Origin: Streptomyces shenzhenensis
GTDB taxonomy: Bacteria; Actinomycetota; Actinomycetes; Streptomycetales; Streptomycetaceae
Assembly: GCF_003688995.1 (NCBI RefSeq)
Contig: NZ_PENI01000025.1
Span: 87,741 to 151,740, forward strand
Reading direction: 5' to 3'
Length of the DNA stretch: 64,000 nt
The position numbers and the translations under genes were made by a program. The notes under the pieces were generated by a model, which was not told the DNA's origin, did not search any database, and was given only the letters and a program-made list of their open reading frames with translations. Positions within the stretch are counted from its first letter, which is position 1, and every line of letters starts with the position of its first letter. Below are positions 18,127 to 27,423 of this stretch, piece after piece.

Positions 18127-19373
18127 CCGAGCCGCACCTGATCACACCCGACGTCCTCGTCATCGGCGGCGGACCCGCCGGACTGACCGCCGCGACCGAA
18201 CTCGCCGACCGGGCCGCAGGACATGTCCTCGTCGTCGACCGGGAACCGGCCGCAGGCGGCATCCCCCGGCACAGCGACCACACCGGCTACGGGCTGCGCG
18301 ACCTGCACCGCGTCCTGACCGGCCCCGCCTACGCCCGCCACCTCGTCCGGCAGGCGACCCGGGCCGGCGCCGAGATCCGCACCCGCACCATGGTCACCGG
18401 CTGGGCCGACGACCACACCGTCGACGTCACCAGCCCCGAAGGCCGCTACCGGATCCGCCCGCGGTCCATCGTGCTGGCCACCGGCGCCCGGGAACGCCCG
18501 CGCACCGCACGCCGCATCCCCGGCGACCGCCCGCACGGCGTCTACACCACCGGCCAACTGCAGAACCTCGTCCACCTCCACCACCGGCCCGTCGGCGAAC
18601 GGGCCGTCATCGTCGGCGGGGAACTGGTCAGCTGGTCCGCGGTCGTCACCCTGCGCGAAGCGGGCTGCACCCCCGCCCTGATGATCAGCCAGTACCCGAA
18701 GGCGGAGTCCTACGCCGCCTTCAACGCGGCCGGCCGCACCCTGCTGCGGGTCCCCGTCGCCACCCGCAGCCGTGTCACCCGCATCATCGGCAAGGGCCGC
18801 TGCCAGGCCGTCGAGCTGGAACACCTCGACACCGGCCGACGGCGCACCGTCGCCTGCGACACCGTCGTCTTCACCGGCGACTGGATCCCCGACCACGAAC
18901 TCGCCCGCGCGGCCGGCATCGCCCTCGACGCGGGCACCCTCGGCCCGCTCACCGACACCGCCCTGCGCACCAGCCGTCCCGGCGTGTTCGCCGCCGGCAA
19001 CCTGCTGCACCCCGTCGACACCGCCGATGTCGCCGCCCTCGACGGCCGGCACGTCGCCCAGCAGGTCATCGGGCATCTGCACGGCATGCCCCGCCCGGCC
19101 GACGGGGTCCGGCTGGTCGCCGACGCCCCGTTCCGCTGGGTCGCCCCCCAGATCCTCCGACCCGGCGACCCGGCGCCCGCACGGGGCCGACTGCTGCTGT
19201 GGACCGACGAATTCGTCCGCTTCCCGCAGGTGACCGTCCGTCAGGACGGGCGGGTCCTCGCCCGCCGCACCCTCACCTGGCCGGCCGCCCCCGGCCGCGT
19301 CTTCCGCGTACCCTCCGGCCTGCTCACCGGCGTGTCGCCCACCGGCGGCCCGGTCCGCATCGGGCTCCGCTGA
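18123..19373 (+). CDS. FAD/NAD(P)-dependent oxidoreductase (GlpB/HcnB-like partner)
   Basis: This 416-residue pyridine-nucleotide-disulfide-type oxidoreductase has an FAD site VLVIGGGPAGLTAATELAD at the N-terminus, LATGARERPRTAR, a modified second dinucleotide motif (AVIVGGELVSWSAVVTLR), and GVFAAGNLLHPVDTADVAAL, the family motif before the last helix. The active-site CxxC of disulfide reductases is absent. Proteins like this pair with GlpA-type dehydrogenases as the second flavin subunit. The C-terminal 90 residues form an extra beta-rich domain with no Cys cluster, unlike the separate small Fe-S protein (DUF1667) often found with such pairs. It ends the operon; a strong hairpin follows at 19510. 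Confidence 0.85.
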   Translation: MTEPHLITPDVLVIGGGPAGLTAATELADRAAGHVLVVDREPAAGGIPRHSDHTGYGLRDLHRVLTGPAYARHLVRQATRAGAEIRTRTMVTGWADDHTVDVTSPEGRYRIRPRSIVLATGARERPRTARRIPGDRPHGVYTTGQLQNLVHLHHRPVGERAVIVGGELVSWSAVVTLREAGCTPALMISQYPKAESYAAFNAAGRTLLRVPVATRSRVTRIIGKGRCQAVELEHLDTGRRRTVACDTVVFTGDWIPDHELARAAGIALDAGTLGPLTDTALRTSRPGVFAAGNLLHPVDTADVAALDGRHVAQQVIGHLHGMPRPADGVRLVADAPFRWVAPQILRPGDPAPARGRLLLWTDEFVRFPQVTVRQDGRVLARRTLTWPAAPGRVFRVPSGLLTGVSPTGGPVRIGLR

Positions 19374-19509
19374 GCGCTCAGCCGGAAGGGCCGTGACGCG
19401 CCGTCGGCCGGCTGCGGCGGCATCGTGACCGGTCGCGTCTCAGGTGCGCGGACGTCGCTCGACCCGCTCAGGGGGAAGCGGGCCGCGCCAGGGGAGTGGA
19501 GCCACAGGT

Positions 19510-19538
19510 GGCGGCGGGGCCCGGCGGGCCCCGCCGCC
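19510..19538. terminator. GC-rich hairpin between convergent genes
   Basis: A perfect 13-bp stem (arm GGCGGCGGGGCCC, 19510-19522, with 19526-19538) closes a 3-base loop. It lies between the stop of the FAD oxidoreductase (19373) and the stop of the WYL regulator (19591), so it can terminate both convergent transcripts. The rest of 19374-19590 shows nothing else. Confidence 0.75.
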
Positions 19539-19590
19539 GTCGCCGTTCGCCGATCCGGCACCGCGACGGTCGGCGGTACGGGTGTGGCGG

Positions 19591-20619
19591 TCACCGGTCC
19601 GGGGGCGGCGCGTCCGGACCGGCGGGCGGATCGGCCGCGGCGTCGGCGTAGCGGCGTGCCAGGAGCGCGAAGGCGTCCCGCAGTTCGGGCGGGCCGACGA
19701 CCCGGACGTCGGCGTCGAACCTGCCGACGGCGGCGGCCAGCCCGGGCCACGACCACGCGCCCAGGAGGAGCCGGCAGCGGTCCGGGCCCAGTTCCTCGAC
19801 TATGCCGTCGCGGCTGTATGTGGACACCACGGAGGCGGGCAGGTCGAGGATCACCTCGCCGTGGCACGGCCGGCCGCCGGCGCCGTCGGAGCCCTGGAAC
19901 CGGCCGGCGACGAACGCGGCCACATCGCCTCCGGGCAGTTCGCGCGGGCTGAACCGGGGCCCGGTGGGGGTACGCGGGGCCAGCCGGTCGACGCGGAAGG
20001 TGCGCCAGTCGTCCCGGTCCAGGTCCCAGGCGACGAGATACCAGCGGCCACCCCAGGTGACCAGGTGATACGGCTCCGCCCTGCGCGGCGGCGGCACGGC
20101 GTGCCCGGTCTCGGAGGCCGTGGGCCCGGAGACCGGTGAGTAGTCGAAGCGCAGCACCTCGCGGTCCCGGACGGCGGTACTGAGCGCCACCAGCACCTGC
20201 GGGTCGACCTGCGGGTTCGGCCGGGCGCCCACCCGCTCGACGGCGGTGACCTCCATGGCGTCGACCCGATGGCGCAACCGGGCCGGCATCACCTGCCGGA
20301 CGGTCTGCAGCGCCCGCGCCGCCGCCTCCTCGATCCCGGCACCGGTCGTGGCGGCGGTGCGCAGCGCGACGGCCAGGGCCACGGCCTGGTCGTCGTCGAA
20401 CAGCAGCGGCGGCAGCCGGCTGCCCGCCCCGAGCCGGTAGCCCCCGTCGGGCCCCTTGCTGGCCACGATCGGGTAGCCGAGCTCCCGCAGGCGGTCGACG
20501 TCGCGGCGCACGGTGCGCGCGCTGACCGCCAACCGCTCGGCCAGCAGCTGCCCCGGCCAGTCCCGGCGGGCCTGAAGCAGCGAGAGCAGGGACAGCAACC
20601 GTGCCGAGGTCTTCTGCAT
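19591..20619 (-). CDS. WYL-domain helix-turn-helix regulator (YafY/DeoR-like)
   Basis: This 342-residue regulator has an N-terminal HTH_11 domain (RLLSLLSLLQARRDWPGQLL, AVSARTVRRDVDRLRELGYP), a WYL ligand domain (PYHLVTWGGRWYLVAWDLDR, with the W-Y-L triplet) and a C-terminal WCX extension. Such proteins commonly repress an adjacent DinB- or glyoxalase-family gene. Start ATG 20619 gives the typical N-terminus QKTSARLL; another in-frame ATG at 20628 is possible. It is divergent from the DinB gene across 99 bp, where inverted-repeat arms lie. Confidence 0.9.
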   Translation of the reverse strand: MQKTSARLLSLLSLLQARRDWPGQLLAERLAVSARTVRRDVDRLRELGYPIVASKGPDGGYRLGAGSRLPPLLFDDDQAVALAVALRTAATTGAGIEEAAARALQTVRQVMPARLRHRVDAMEVTAVERVGARPNPQVDPQVLVALSTAVRDREVLRFDYSPVSGPTASETGHAVPPPRRAEPYHLVTWGGRWYLVAWDLDRDDWRTFRVDRLAPRTPTGPRFSPRELPGGDVAAFVAGRFQGSDGAGGRPCHGEVILDLPASVVSTYSRDGIVEELGPDRCRLLLGAWSWPGLAAAVGRFDADVRVVGPPELRDAFALLARRYADAAADPPAGPDAPPPDR

Positions 20620-20718
20620 GACACCCATCCTGCCGGGAGAAGCGGCCACAACCTGTCCGCTTCCGCTGCGACTGTGGTGGGCGTCGGACAACGAGAACGA
20701 CCAGAAGGACCGATCACC
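20620..20718. promoter_or_regulatory. Divergent promoter region of the WYL/DinB pair with inverted-repeat arms
   Basis: CCACA (20646-20650) faces TGTGG (20673-20677), and TGTCCG (20654-20659) faces CGGACA (20685-20690). These nested arms are candidates for WYL-regulator binding, but they are short and widely spaced. Confidence 0.35.
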
Positions 20719-21297
20719 GTGAACGCCATGAGCACCACCCCCACGACGCCCGGCCGCGAGCGGACCGACCTGCTCACCGCACTCGCCGCCGCGCGCTCCG
20801 CCCTGACCGGGACGGCACGCGGGCTCACCGACGAACAGGCCGGCGAGCGGCCGACGGTCAGCGACCTGTGCCTGGGCGGGCTGATCAAGCACGTCACCTC
20901 CGTCGAGGAGGCATGGCTGCGCTTCGTCCTCGACGGCCCTTCGGCGATGCGCTTCGACCTGCCCGACGGTGTCACCTGGGCCGACCTCGCGGCCGGCACC
21001 GCCCGGGAGGTCCCGCAGTGGGCCATCGACCGGCAGGGCGAGTTCCGGATGCAGCCCGGCGAGACCCTGGCCGGGATCATCGAGCGCTACGAGCGGGTCG
21101 CCGCCCGCAGCGAGGAGATCATCGTGACCGTCCCCGACCTGTCGGCGGCACATCCGCTGCCGGAGGCCCCCTGGAACGAGCCGGGAGCGTCGTGGAGCGT
21201 GCGCCGGGTGCTGACCCACGTCATCGCCGAGACCGCGCAGCACGCCGGGCACGCGGACATCCTGCGCGAGGCGCTGGACGGTCAGAAGTCGAGCTGA
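20719..21297 (+). CDS. DinB-family (DUF664) putative metalloenzyme
   Basis: This 192-residue four-helix-bundle protein belongs to the DinB/YfiT/DUF664 superfamily. Three conserved His expected for the metal site are visible: one in LGGLIKHVTSVEEAWL and two in TAQHAGHADILREAL. Family members include mycothiol-, bacillithiol- and glutathione-dependent transferases and isomerases. GTG 20719 is chosen because AGAAGGA lies nine bases upstream; an ATG at 20728 is nine bases further in. It is divergent from and probably repressed by the WYL regulator. Substrate unknown. Confidence 0.88.
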   Translation: MNAMSTTPTTPGRERTDLLTALAAARSALTGTARGLTDEQAGERPTVSDLCLGGLIKHVTSVEEAWLRFVLDGPSAMRFDLPDGVTWADLAAGTAREVPQWAIDRQGEFRMQPGETLAGIIERYERVAARSEEIIVTVPDLSAAHPLPEAPWNEPGASWSVRRVLTHVIAETAQHAGHADILREALDGQKSS

Positions 21298-21347
21298 CCA
21301 CCGGCCCCCCGCACACCGGCCCACCGCCGCGGCCCGGTCCACGGGAC

Positions 21348-22307
21348 CTACGGCTCCCCGCGTGTGGTGGCGAAGTGTCTGCGGTAGTGGGTCGGGGTGG
21401 TGCCCAGGTGGCGGGCGAAGACGCGGCGGAGGGTCTCGTCGGTGCCGAGTCCGCTGTGCCGTGCGGCCGAGGTGACGCTGTGCCCTTCGAGGAGCAGCTG
21501 CTGGGCGCGGTCCAGGCGGACCCGCTCGACCCAGCGCGCGGGTGTGGTGCCCAGTTCGGCGCGGAACAGCCGGGCCAGGTGCCGAGGGCTGATGGCGGCG
21601 GATGCGGCCATGGCGGGCAGGCTGTGGTCGGCGGCCGGATCGGCGAGCACGGACGCGATCAATGTGCGCAGCAGGTCACTGTGGGCGGGCGGGGTGGTCA
21701 GGGCCGTGGAGAACTGTGACTGCCCGCCGGGCCGCTGCATGAACACCACCAGTTCGCGCGCGATGTCCCGCGCCGCGTCGGCGCCGTGGTCGTCCTCCAC
21801 CAGGGCGAGGGCGAGATCGATGCCCGCGCTGATGCCCGCGGAGGTGACATAGCGCCCGTCGCGGATGTGGATGGCGTCCGGCTCGACCCGTACACGGGGA
21901 TAGCGGAGAGCGAGCGCGGCCGCGTGCCGCCAGTGTGTCGTCGCGCGGCGGCCGTCGAGCAGACCCAGTTCCGCCAGGACGAAGGCGCCGGTGCACACGG
22001 AGGCGACGCGGGGCGCCCGCGCGGTGAGGATGCGGGCCGCGGCCAGCAGCCCGTCCTCGATCGGCTGCGCGGCCAGCCGGTCGCCGCCGGCCACCACGAC
22101 CGTGTCGACCGCGCCCGCGTCGGCCGCCCGGACCGTGCCGGTCAGCGCCGGCCCCGCGGAGGTGGTGACCGTCCCGCCGCGCGGGGAGACCAGCACCAGC
22201 TCATAGCGGGGAGCGAGCCGACCCGCCTGATGGAGCACCTCCGAGGGGCCGCTGACATCAAGCATGGTCACCCCCTCGAAGACCAGGAAGCCAACCCGAT
22301 GCGACAT
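21348..22307 (-). CDS. GlxA-family AraC-type regulator (DJ-1/PfpI plus HTH)
   Basis: This 319-residue two-domain regulator has an N-terminal DJ-1/PfpI-like domain (about 1-190) with GVTMLDVSGPSEV, VVAGGD and the elbow VCTGAFVLAELGLLDGRRATTHW, and a C-terminal AraC helix-turn-helix pair (about 215-310) with ISPRHLARLFRAELGTTPARW and TDETLRRVFARHLGTTPTHYR. GlxA-type proteins usually activate nearby catabolic or stress genes. ATG 22307. It is convergent with the DinB gene and divergent from the NB-ARC gene; its target is not evident. A second protein of the same type lies at 36416-37396. Confidence 0.9.
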   Translation of the reverse strand: MSHRVGFLVFEGVTMLDVSGPSEVLHQAGRLAPRYELVLVSPRGGTVTTSAGPALTGTVRAADAGAVDTVVVAGGDRLAAQPIEDGLLAAARILTARAPRVASVCTGAFVLAELGLLDGRRATTHWRHAAALALRYPRVRVEPDAIHIRDGRYVTSAGISAGIDLALALVEDDHGADAARDIARELVVFMQRPGGQSQFSTALTTPPAHSDLLRTLIASVLADPAADHSLPAMAASAAISPRHLARLFRAELGTTPARWVERVRLDRAQQLLLEGHSVTSAARHSGLGTDETLRRVFARHLGTTPTHYRRHFATTRGEP

Positions 22308-22550
22308 GTCCGAATCCGTGGTTTCCCCGGCAGTAGTGACCTGGCCCAGCCTACGCCGTCGACGAACCCCAAAGGCAGATCACCGATCCGGCCGGACGAC
22401 CGGCCCGCACCACCGGGCCGCCGTCAGCCGTCAGCCGTCAGCCGTCCGGCCGTGCCGCTTTGTGCGTGCCGGGCTGTCCAACCGCGCAAGATCTCTTTAC
22501 GGTGGATGCCTGACGGGCCCGTTGAGGCGCCGCACGATGAAGGGGGAGTG

Positions 22551-25061
22551 GTGGAAGCCGAGTTGGCGGCGCTCGCGGCATCGGGGGCGACGACTCTGGT
22601 CGGGTTGATGGTGTCGGAGTCGTGGGAGCAGGCGAAGACGCGGCTGGCCCGCCTCCTCGGCCGGCGCGGTGCGACCGGCTCCACCGAGGAGGAACTGCGG
22701 CGGGCCGAGCAGACGCTGGCGACCGCGCGCTCCACCCACGACGACGAAGCCGAGAGCCGGCTGCGCGGCGCATGGCAGACGCGCATCCTCGACATTCTCA
22801 CCACCGATCCCGACCGCGGCGAGGAACTGCTGCGACTGCTGTCGGAACTGGCGCCGCCCGGCACCCCCACCATGGTCAGCTCGATCTCCGGCGGCACCCA
22901 TCACGGTCCCGTCTTCCAGGGCTCCGCCATCTACGGCGGCGTCACCTTCCACGTCCGGACCCCCGCCGAGCGCGACCTGCGGATCAAACCCGACCAAGTG
23001 CCCGCGGTGACCGCCCGGTTCATCAACCGCTCCGCCGAACTCGCCCGGCTGGACGAGGCGTTGGGCGCCACCGGCGACGGGCCGCGGCAGCCCGTGACGC
23101 TCGGCGTGGTGCACGGCCTGTCCGGCATCGGCAAGTCCGCGCTGGCCCGCTGGTGGGCGCACAAGGAACACGCACGCTTCCCCGACGGCCAGCTCTATGT
23201 GGACTTCGCACCCCTGAAGGGCGATGCGGCGACTCCGGACGCGGCGGGCGGAGACGTCTCCGAGGCCATGGCCATGGTGCTGCGCGGACTGCACGTCGCC
23301 GACGAGTTCATGCCCGCATCGCTGGCCGAACGGACCAACCTGCTGCGCTCCCGCTCCGCGGGGCAACGGCTGCTCGTGGTGCTGGACGGGGTCGACCAGC
23401 CCGCGCAGGTCCGCCCGTTCATCCCCAAGGGGCCGGGCAGCGCGGTGCTGGTCACCAGCCACCGCCGCCTGGGCGAACTCGCCCTGGACGGTGCCCGGCT
23501 GATCGATGTGCGTCCGCTCGACACCGACGGCGGACGGGCGCTCCTGGCGGACCTGTGCGGCCAGCACACTGTCGACAGCGAGCGGGCGGCCGCCGCCCGC
23601 CTGGTCCAGCTGTGTTCCGGACTGCCGGTGGCCCTGCGGATCGTCGCCGCCCGCCTGTCGAGCGACGACGGCATGACCCTGGCATCGCTGGCCGCGGAAC
23701 TGGACGACGAGACCGGCCGGCTCGCCGGGCTGTCCCTGGAGGGTGAGGAGCTGTCCATGTCCGCGGCACTCGGGCCGTCTTACCGGCTGCTGGCACCGGA
23801 GGCGGCGCGGCTGTACCGGCTGCTGGGCCTGCTGCCGGCCGGCCCCGTCGACGCCGCGGTCGCCGCGGCCGCCGCCGGCACCGATCTCGCGGGCGCGCAG
23901 CGGCTGCTGCGCGTGCTCGCCACCGCCCATCTGGTGGAGACCACGCCCGACGGCCGCCACCGCATGCCCGACCTGGTCCGCCTGCACGCCCGCGAGCAGG
24001 CCGCGGAGCGGGAGACCGCCGAAGAGCACACGGCGGTGACACGACGGGTGGCCACCCACTACCTGGCCCTGACCGCATTCGCCGACCGCGCCGTGAAACG
24101 CAACCGGCTGCGCATCGCCCCGCTGTCGCCGCTGCTGGACCAGGCCGTCGACCCGTTCACCGCGCCCGGCGGACCCGATCCCCTGGAGTGGCTGGACGCC
24201 GAACGCACCATGATCCTTGCGGTGCTGCGCGAGGCCGCCCGGAACGGGCTGCACGACCTCGTGTGGCCGCTGGCCGAGGCCTTCACCGTGCTGTTCCTGC
24301 ACCGCCGTTACCTCGGCGCATGGAAGGAATCACTGGAACTGGGCGTCGCCGCGGCCGGGGCCGCCGGGGCATCGGCCGGCACGGCGGCGCAGGTCGAACA
24401 GGCCGCGGCCGCCGAGGCCCGGCTGCGCAGCCTGCTGTCCCGGCCGTTGATGGACCTCGGCGAGTACGCCGCGGCCCACACCGAACTGGAAACCGCCGTC
24501 GCCCGTGCCGACGTGACCGGCAACCTCGTCCTGCGGGCCTCGGTCCAGGAGTTCCTCGGCCGGTACCTGGACGTGGCCGAACCGGACCGGGCGGTCGAGG
24601 CCTACCAGCGCTCCCTGAGCCTCAACAGCCGCGCCGGGGAACCCCGCGGCGCCGCCATCGCCGCCTTCTTCCTCGGCTGCGCCCAGGACGCCCGAGGCGA
24701 CCACGCGCAGGCCCTGGCGACCCTGCTCCGGGCCCGTGCGGACCTGCTGTCCGGCGGCGAACCCGATCCGCGGATGGCTGCCCGGGTGACGGCCGCCATC
24801 GGTACGGTCCACGCCCACCTGGGGGACACCGAAGCGGCCGTCGCCGCACTGAGCGAGGCGGCCGGCGAACTGCGCCGACAGCAGGCCGGCCACTACGAGG
24901 CCCAGGCCCTCACCCGGCTCGCCGACCTCGTCCAGCCCACCGGCCGCACCGCCGAAGTGCGCCGTTGGCTCACTCGCGCCCTCGCCGTCCACACCGCCAA
25001 CGGCAGCCCCGAGGCGCAGGAGCTGCAACGGAGGCTGAACGCCCTGGACACCGAGACCTGA
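22551..25061 (+). CDS. NB-ARC (STAND) ATPase with C-terminal TPR region
   Basis: This is a STAND signalling ATPase of about 836 residues. A short N-terminal adaptor-like segment (LAASGATTLVGLMV) is common in Streptomyces proteins of this class. The NB-ARC core follows: Walker A GLSGIGKSAL at residues 189-198, Walker B LLVVLDGVDQ, CSGLPVALRIVA (the GLPL motif) and RMPDLVRLHA (in place of MHD). Residues about 520-836 are helical TPR repeats (GEYAAAHTELETAVAR, DRAVEAYQRSLSLN). There is no transmembrane segment and no N-terminal nuclease or Toll domain. The start is uncertain: GTG 22551 follows AAGGGGG but with short spacing; ATG 22506 is the alternative. Likely role is ligand-triggered signalling; partner unknown. 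22308-22550 upstream holds no other gene. Confidence 0.85.
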   Translation: MEAELAALAASGATTLVGLMVSESWEQAKTRLARLLGRRGATGSTEEELRRAEQTLATARSTHDDEAESRLRGAWQTRILDILTTDPDRGEELLRLLSELAPPGTPTMVSSISGGTHHGPVFQGSAIYGGVTFHVRTPAERDLRIKPDQVPAVTARFINRSAELARLDEALGATGDGPRQPVTLGVVHGLSGIGKSALARWWAHKEHARFPDGQLYVDFAPLKGDAATPDAAGGDVSEAMAMVLRGLHVADEFMPASLAERTNLLRSRSAGQRLLVVLDGVDQPAQVRPFIPKGPGSAVLVTSHRRLGELALDGARLIDVRPLDTDGGRALLADLCGQHTVDSERAAAARLVQLCSGLPVALRIVAARLSSDDGMTLASLAAELDDETGRLAGLSLEGEELSMSAALGPSYRLLAPEAARLYRLLGLLPAGPVDAAVAAAAAGTDLAGAQRLLRVLATAHLVETTPDGRHRMPDLVRLHAREQAAERETAEEHTAVTRRVATHYLALTAFADRAVKRNRLRIAPLSPLLDQAVDPFTAPGGPDPLEWLDAERTMILAVLREAARNGLHDLVWPLAEAFTVLFLHRRYLGAWKESLELGVAAAGAAGASAGTAAQVEQAAAAEARLRSLLSRPLMDLGEYAAAHTELETAVARADVTGNLVLRASVQEFLGRYLDVAEPDRAVEAYQRSLSLNSRAGEPRGAAIAAFFLGCAQDARGDHAQALATLLRARADLLSGGEPDPRMAARVTAAIGTVHAHLGDTEAAVAALSEAAGELRRQQAGHYEAQALTRLADLVQPTGRTAEVRRWLTRALAVHTANGSPEAQELQRRLNALDTET

Positions 25062-25092
25062 ACCGGCCGAGGACGGCGGGCCGAGACTCGCG

Positions 25093-25139
25093 ACCGGGCC
25101 GTGACCGGGGGAGGGAACCGGGGGTGTCACGGGCCCGGT
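25093..25139. terminator. Hairpin between convergent NB-ARC and IF2-like genes
   Basis: ACCGGGCCGTGAC (25093-25105) pairs with GTCACGGGCCCGGT (25126-25139), with one bulged C and a 20-base loop. It lies between two convergent stop codons and is a plausible two-way terminator. Confidence 0.6.
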
Positions 25140-26855
25140 TCACCCGGCGGGAACCGGTCGGAGCCGCAGCGCGACGTCCTCCTCCCGCCCCCGGTCGCCG
25201 ACGCGCATCGTCACCACCGCGCCGTCCACGTCCACGCCACCCCGTAGACAGGTGTAGACGACCGCGGCCGGCAGGCCGGCATCCACGGGCGGTCCCGTCA
25301 CCACGGCCTCCACCATCCGGCCGTCCCGCAGCCCGACCAGAACACCGCCGCCGCGCACGGCCGCGGCTGTCATCAGGCACCCCGGCCACCGTGCGAGCGT
25401 CCGCCTGATCCAGCGCACCGCCTCCACCGCGCGGTCAGCGGGGTGCCGGCGGAGCACCACCGAGGCGCTCTCCGTCAGCCGGCTGTCCCGCTCGTCGTCC
25501 GCGCACGCCAGATGCGCGAAGCGCACCGGCGTCTCGGTGGCCGCCGCGGGGGTGCCCAGCACGGCCGGGAAGCGGCACACCCCGACCACCGGCTCCCCGT
25601 CATCGGCCGCCAACGCCGTGGTCACCAGCCAGGACGTGACCTCCGCACCCGGAGGATCGGCCACCGGCACCGACCGCACCGACGGAGCAGCCGCGTCCGG
25701 TTCCGGGAGCCGCAGCAGGTGATAGACGACCCTGCGCAGCCTGGTCAGGGCCTGCCCGCGCGCGGCGAAGGCCCGCTCCGCCACCGCCGCGTACCGGAGA
25801 GAGGAGTGGGAGCGCACCGCATCCTCGATCTGGCCGCGAAGATCGCCCGCCGGGTCGAGGCGGGGCGCGCGGGCCGCCAGATCCGCGACGGCGGTCCCCG
25901 CCACCGAGTCCCGGCCGAAGGCGCCGAGCAGCACCGGCGCACCCGCCGCGGCCCCGTACAGGGTGACCGACCCGTGGTCACCGATCACCACGTCGGCCGC
26001 GACCAGGGCGGACCGCCAGGCATGCACCGGGGGCACCAGTACCAGGCCCCCGGGCACGGCGTTCCCCAGCACGGTGCGCAGCTGCCAGGCGCCGTGTGCG
26101 GCCCACACATTGGGGTGGACCACCGCAGCGACCCGGTACTCGTCCCAGGGCAGCTCCGCCAGCAGGCGAGCGGGCAGCTCCGGGTGCCTGCCCAGCAGCG
26201 AGGTGGGCCCCCACGTCGAACTGACCAGCACCAGCCGGTGCTGTGCCGTGAGCCCCATGGCCGTCCGGTACGCCGTGCGCCGCGGCCGGCTGACCAGCAA
26301 CTCGTCCAGGCACGGATCACCCACGAGCACGGTGTGCCCGGCGGTCTTGGGGTGTGCGGCGAGCAACTGCTGCTCCTGGGCCGGGTGCGACACGGCCAGC
26401 CAGGCGCGTCCCGCCTCCAGCAGCGCGTCGGGCACGACACCGGACAGCCGCTCCCCGGTACTGCGGGAATCCGGCACCTGTTTCTGGAAGCCCACGCCGT
26501 GCGGCAGTACCAGCACCGGGCAGTCGCCCTCCGGCACCTCGATGTTCTCGCTCGCCGTCAGAATGAGGTCGGGGGAGATCTCCGCAAGCTGCTCCCACGG
26601 CATGACCCGGCACCCGGCCTGGTGGAGAAGGTCGAGTACGCCGGCGTTGAAGGCCGAGGTGGGGTCGTGGGCGAACACCACGGTCACGCGCCCGTCGCCG
26701 TCCAGTACGGCGGGCAGCGACTCCAGGATCCGTACGGTCGAGGTGACGGTGCGTGCGGCCACCACCAGCGTCCGTTCGCTCCGGAAGGTGCTCCACCGGG
26801 ACGCGTCATGCCCGACCGGCACGCGCAGGGGTGAACTACCGAACACCGCAGTCAC
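25140..26855 (-). CDS. GT-B-like protein, often annotated 'translation initiation factor 2' in Streptomyces
   Basis: This 571-residue protein has an N-terminal GT-B-like half resembling CDP-glycerol glycerophosphotransferases and UDP-GlcNAc 2-epimerases: VVFAHDPTSAFNAG, LPHGVGFQK, HTVLVGDPCLDELL, LVLVSSTWGPTSLLG and VVIGDHGSVTLYGAAAGAPVLLG. The C-terminal 170 residues are a separate beta-rich part. Proteins of this shape are misnamed translation initiation factor 2 in many Streptomyces genomes; it has no GTPase motifs of IF2. The start is GTG 26855 with a poor ribosome binding site, so the N-terminus is uncertain. It is divergent from the kinase genes and convergent with the NB-ARC gene, so it may belong with that signalling set. 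Biochemical role unknown. Confidence 0.75.
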   Translation of the reverse strand: MTAVFGSSPLRVPVGHDASRWSTFRSERTLVVAARTVTSTVRILESLPAVLDGDGRVTVVFAHDPTSAFNAGVLDLLHQAGCRVMPWEQLAEISPDLILTASENIEVPEGDCPVLVLPHGVGFQKQVPDSRSTGERLSGVVPDALLEAGRAWLAVSHPAQEQQLLAAHPKTAGHTVLVGDPCLDELLVSRPRRTAYRTAMGLTAQHRLVLVSSTWGPTSLLGRHPELPARLLAELPWDEYRVAAVVHPNVWAAHGAWQLRTVLGNAVPGGLVLVPPVHAWRSALVAADVVIGDHGSVTLYGAAAGAPVLLGAFGRDSVAGTAVADLAARAPRLDPAGDLRGQIEDAVRSHSSLRYAAVAERAFAARGQALTRLRRVVYHLLRLPEPDAAAPSVRSVPVADPPGAEVTSWLVTTALAADDGEPVVGVCRFPAVLGTPAAATETPVRFAHLACADDERDSRLTESASVVLRRHPADRAVEAVRWIRRTLARWPGCLMTAAAVRGGGVLVGLRDGRMVEAVVTGPPVDAGLPAAVVYTCLRGGVDVDGAVVTMRVGDRGREEDVALRLRPVPAG

Positions 26856-27060
26856 CCCGGGCAGCCATGCCGCTCGGCGCTCGCGGCGCGCGGCGGTGCG
26901 GGCTCAGCGCATCTCAACGTGGGTGGCAACCCTTCCCCTGGCGGCAGGCACGCGACCGGAACACAGACACAGGTACAGGGACACGGTAACGAATCACCCC
27001 GAGGCACACGATCGATCGCGGGCCCGCCGTGGCGTCAGCCGACCGGTGAACACCTCGGCC

Positions 27061-27395
27061 GACGAGCCGGCGCCGGTGGAGCAGGGCCGGTCGGCGAGGC
27101 CTTCCGGGCAGGTGGTCGCCTCTCTCGCGCACGCCCTGCAGCTGACCACCACCGAGCGTGACCACCTCTACCGCATGGCCGGGCTGCTCCCGCCGAACGA
27201 CGGTCCGATCCCCGATCGCGTCCCGCCCGGCGTCCAGCGGGTAGACGATCGCGCATCCCACGGTCGGGGCGGTGGAGGTGGACTGCGACGTCCTGACCGA
27301 CGGCGACTCCGAGTTCAAGATCGTGATCCTGACGGCGCCCCGGCCGCGGGCGCTTCCTGGCGCGCTGCGTGAGGAAGCGGCGGTCGCGGCGCGCC
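27061..27395 (+). pseudogene. Decayed XRE/MmyB-type transcriptional regulator
   Basis: Two pieces of a MmyB-family regulator lie head to tail in different frames. The first, in the frame of 27061, reads VVASLAHALQLTTTERDHLY and RMAGLLPPNDG...VPPGVQR, which is the region after the HTH and the start of the ligand domain. The second, in the frame of 27272, reads VEVDCDVLTDGDSEFKIVIL, which matches the very end of MmyB ligand domains. The roughly 130 residues that should lie between are missing and the frame changes, and no intact HTH precedes the first piece. So the gene has lost its N-terminus and its middle. It sits directly upstream of the WD40 kinase. Confidence 0.65.
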
Positions 27396-27423
27396 GCGGT
27401 TGTCAATCCGCCTCAGGACACGC

